Below, piece after piece: positions 62,155 to 64,000 of a stretch of 64,000 nucleotides of DNA. The notes beneath the pieces are model-generated. The model worked only from the letters and a program-made list of their open reading frames with translations. It was not told where the DNA came from and did not search any database. This DNA is from an uncultured Pelagibacteraceae bacterium (GTDB lineage: Bacteria; Pseudomonadota; Alphaproteobacteria; Pelagibacterales; Pelagibacteraceae): assembly GCA_902589315.1 (NCBI GenBank), contig CACISK010000002.1, forward strand, positions 62,001-126,000. Direction: 5' to 3'. How positions within the stretch are numbered: the first letter of the stretch is position 1; each line of letters opens with the position of its first letter. Made by a program: the position numbers and the translations under genes.

Positions 62155-62261
62155 GCTCTTTAGTAGATTCTCGATATCAAAATAATTTAAATATTCCCAA
62201 ACTCTTAAATGAAACTTATGTCACAGAGACAAATAATAAATATATTTGTAATTAAAATTTT

Positions 62262-62453
62262 ATGAAGACGATATTTGTTATTGGATCAAAAAAACATACA
62301 CTGAAGTACACAAGAAAAATGCCTGAAGGTGAAGTTAAGAAAATGAAATCTTTTGTTACAAACAAAGGTCAAAAGCTTGAAAAAACTTCAAAATTTAAAA
62401 TTTTAAAAGTATCAGACGACAAAACTTCAAGAACTTTCAAAATTAGTCTTTAA
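62262..62453 (+). CDS. small basic protein of unknown function, 63 residues
   Basis: FVIGSKKHTLKYTRKMPEGE, then VKKMKSFVTNKGQKLEKTSK and KFKILKVSDDKTSRTFKISL. Lys-rich, no membrane helix. Beta-strand alternation suggests a small beta-barrel. No family recognised. It is 8 bases ahead of the photolyase gene and probably co-transcribed. Confidence 0.55.
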   Translation: MKTIFVIGSKKHTLKYTRKMPEGEVKKMKSFVTNKGQKLEKTSKFKILKVSDDKTSRTFKISL

Positions 62454-62461
62454 TTATTAAA

Positions 62462-63919
62462 ATGAACAAAATCGTATGGTTCAGGAACGATCTACGTGTA
62501 TCTAATAATGATGCATTTAATGAAGCGGCAAAATTAGGAAAGATTTTACCAATTTACATATTTGATAAAGAGTATCTCAAATTACCTACATCAAGTTCAT
62601 TCCATTTAGATTTTTTAAAATCATCATTATACGATTTATCAAAAACACTAAGTGAAAAATATAATGCTAAACTCAATATATATTATGGAGATACATTAGA
62701 AATTTTAAGTCATTTAACTAATAAATTTAAAATAAATGAGGTTTATTCAAATATAATATTCAAGAACATGTATATAACTAACTTAGATAAAGAAGTTAGT
62801 TTTTTATTTAAAGAAAAAAATATTAACTGGAAAATATCAAATCAATTTGGCGTTCAATTAAATCATAGAATTAGAAATAAATGGTCATATAATTGGAATA
62901 AATTCATAAATAGTGAAAGTGTTCATTCAAATTTAAATTGCGAGTTTATTTCAGATAATTATTTAGAAGATTTATCGAAAGTAGAAACAAATAATTTAGA
63001 AAATGGAAAAATTCAAATTGGTGGAAGACAAAACGCACTTCAACTATTAGATTCTTTCCTTAATGACAGATCAGAAAATTACCAAAAAGAAATGTCTTCG
63101 CCGATAACAGGAGAAACTTCTTGTTCTAGATTAAGTCCTCATATTGCATTTGGAAATATTTCTATTAAAGAAATTTTTAAAAAAACTAATGATAAGTTAA
63201 AATCCAATTTATCTTTTTCAAAAAAGAAATCCTTAATTGCTTTTAAAAGTCGATTAGCCTGGCACTGTCATTTTATTCAAAAGTTATATGATGAACCAGA
63301 AATTGAATTTAGAAATATGAATAGCGCTTATAATGGAATAAGAGAAAATGATTTTAATGAAGATTATCATTTAGCATGGAAAAATGGAACTACTGGTTAT
63401 CCGTTTGTTGATGCTTGTATGAGGTATCTTAGAACTAATGGATGGATTAATTTTAGAATGAGAGCAATGTTAGTTTCATTTGCGTCTTATCAATTGTGGC
63501 TAGATTGGAAAAAAACATCAAAACACTTGGCAAAATTATTTACAGATTATGAGCCAGGTATTCATTATTCACAATTTCAAATGCAATCAGGAACAACAGG
63601 AATAAATTCAATAAGAATTTACAATCCAATTAAACAATCAATTGATCAAGATCCCACTGGAGATTTTATCAAAAAATGGGTTCCAGAATTAAAAAATGTT
63701 CCAGGAAAATTAGTTCATGAACCATGGAAATTAACATTCATTGAACAAAAGGGAATAAATTTAGAAATTGGTAAAGATTATCCTTCACCAATAGTTGATA
63801 ATAAAATATCAACAAAAATTGCAAAAGAAAAAATCTGGAATGTTAAGAAAACAGCAGAAGCAAAAATTATTTCAGCTGAAATATTAAACAAACACGCGAG
63901 TTTATCTCAAAGAAGATAA
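62462..63919 (+). CDS. phrB: deoxyribodipyrimidine photolyase
   Basis: 485 residues. N-terminal antenna Rossmann domain (IVWFRNDLRVSNNDAFNEAA), then the FAD domain: GETSCSRLSPHIAFGNISIK, FKSRLAWHCHFIQKLYDEP, TGYPFVDACMRYLRTNGWIN and RMRAMLVSFASYQLWLDWKK. C-terminal DYEPGIHYSQFQMQSGTTGI is typical of class I. Repairs pyrimidine dimers with blue light. The Trp electron chain seems present, but I did not verify each residue. Confidence 0.93.
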   Translation: MNKIVWFRNDLRVSNNDAFNEAAKLGKILPIYIFDKEYLKLPTSSSFHLDFLKSSLYDLSKTLSEKYNAKLNIYYGDTLEILSHLTNKFKINEVYSNIIFKNMYITNLDKEVSFLFKEKNINWKISNQFGVQLNHRIRNKWSYNWNKFINSESVHSNLNCEFISDNYLEDLSKVETNNLENGKIQIGGRQNALQLLDSFLNDRSENYQKEMSSPITGETSCSRLSPHIAFGNISIKEIFKKTNDKLKSNLSFSKKKSLIAFKSRLAWHCHFIQKLYDEPEIEFRNMNSAYNGIRENDFNEDYHLAWKNGTTGYPFVDACMRYLRTNGWINFRMRAMLVSFASYQLWLDWKKTSKHLAKLFTDYEPGIHYSQFQMQSGTTGINSIRIYNPIKQSIDQDPTGDFIKKWVPELKNVPGKLVHEPWKLTFIEQKGINLEIGKDYPSPIVDNKISTKIAKEKIWNVKKTAEAKIISAEILNKHASLSQRR

Positions 63920-63922
63920 AAT

Positions 63923-64000
63923 TTAATTACCGTAAGGAATTCCAACTAATTTTCCATTTTCATTATAAAAATAAAAATAGTTCGGGTTTAAAGTCTTAGG
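63923..64000 (-). CDS. C-terminal end of an unidentified protein, cut by the window edge
   Basis: The minus strand stays open from the right edge for 25 residues (KTLNPNYFYFYNENGKLVGI, then PYGN) and stops 4 bases past the photolyase. Aromatic-rich with a clean stop; too short to identify. Chance readthrough is possible. Confidence 0.4.
   Translation of the reverse strand, partial: PKTLNPNYFYFYNENGKLVGIPYGN

Larger units (their letters stand above)
61960..62261. other. 347-bp intergenic region with several hairpins and a mini-ORF; possible small RNA
   Basis: Together with the terminator this is the only gene-free stretch above 300 bp. It contains a hairpin AAATCCAT/ATGGATTT (61975-61993); alternative pairings of GGTG (62040-62043) with CACC (62024-62027) or CACCT (62063-62067); a palindrome ACTTAT/ATAAGT (62073-62087); and a 14-bp perfect inverted repeat at 62094-62107 and 62141-62154. 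The minus strand has AAGGAGGTG ahead of an ATG; the plus strand shows the corresponding anti-Shine-Dalgarno. No known RNA family recognised. Confidence 0.45.

Noticed and set aside
1..64000. CRISPR array, insertion sequence, prophage, tRNA or rRNA genes
   Set aside because: None seen: no regularly spaced repeats, no transposase or phage genes, no cloverleaf or rRNA-like stretch.

Overview
This window is a 64 kb piece of a very AT-rich, tightly packed alphaproteobacterial chromosome, most likely a SAR11 / Pelagibacterales marine bacterium. The reasons are: extreme A+T; gaps of a few bases and many TAATG or ATGA overlaps; no insertion sequences, prophage, CRISPR array or tRNA genes seen; and a characteristic gene set (tauABC-tpa-ald, xsc, aprMBA, a thiamine-riboswitch-controlled thiV, a fused iron-type permease, photolyase). 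The taxon is inferred from gene content; no rRNA gene is present to confirm it.

Layout. 1-3.7 kb: tail of a 1-Cys peroxiredoxin, a methyltransferase, and a minus-strand operon for a racemase plus glucosylglycerate (osmolyte) synthesis (gpgP, gpgS). 3.8-9.4 kb: MFS and LysE-type carriers, then a sugar ABC transporter (binding protein, two permeases) ending in a HAD phosphatase and lacking its own ATPase. 9.5-16.9 kb: an uncharacterised catabolic cluster (MetE-like methyl/alkyltransferase, two SnoaL-fold proteins, a bicupin), then a histidinol-dehydrogenase paralogue resembling sulfopropanediol dehydrogenase, phosphotransacetylase and a BASS-family carrier. 16.9-21 kb: an internally duplicated two-winged-helix regulator, a small membrane protein, an Ldh2-family dehydrogenase, a secreted unknown and a secreted formamidase. 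A 14-bp motif repeats upstream of both the regulator and the formamidase.

21.2-25.5 kb: Fe3+-type ABC transporter. 25.5-32 kb: taurine ABC transporter (tauCBA) divergent from taurine:pyruvate aminotransferase and alanine dehydrogenase. 32-36 kb: thioredoxin, b- and c-type cytochromes, DUF4396, a YadGH-type ABC exporter and two tiny membrane proteins. 36-42 kb: TauE/SafE carrier, TPP riboswitch with thiV, rseP, HU and amt. 42-51.4 kb: housekeeping genes (bcp, rhodanese, recX, cysQ, DUF3553, mnmA, metC, MFS, pabB/pabA/pabC, HIT), including a 27-residue very basic peptide. 51.5-59.7 kb: aprM-aprB-aprA, TauE/SafE, suyAB and xsc. 59.7-64 kb: FAH hydrolase, aminotransferase, a structured 347-bp intergenic region, and photolyase.

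How the genes work together. The dominant theme is organosulfonate catabolism with disposal of the sulfite. Taurine enters by TauABC. Tpa converts it to sulfoacetaldehyde, with pyruvate going to alanine, and Ald recycles the alanine while releasing ammonium. Xsc makes sulfite plus acetyl phosphate, and Pta makes acetyl-CoA. SuyAB splits 3-sulfolactate to pyruvate plus sulfite; the HpsN-like and Ldh2-family dehydrogenases could feed it. Sulfite can be oxidised by AprAB(M) to APS or exported by TauE/SafE proteins. The individual enzyme families are known. The less understood parts are the MetE-like/SnoaL/bicupin cluster, the double-winged-helix regulator and its operators, the Apr-linked small proteins, the leader hairpins of HU and amt, and the structured RNA-like region at 61.9-62.3 kb.
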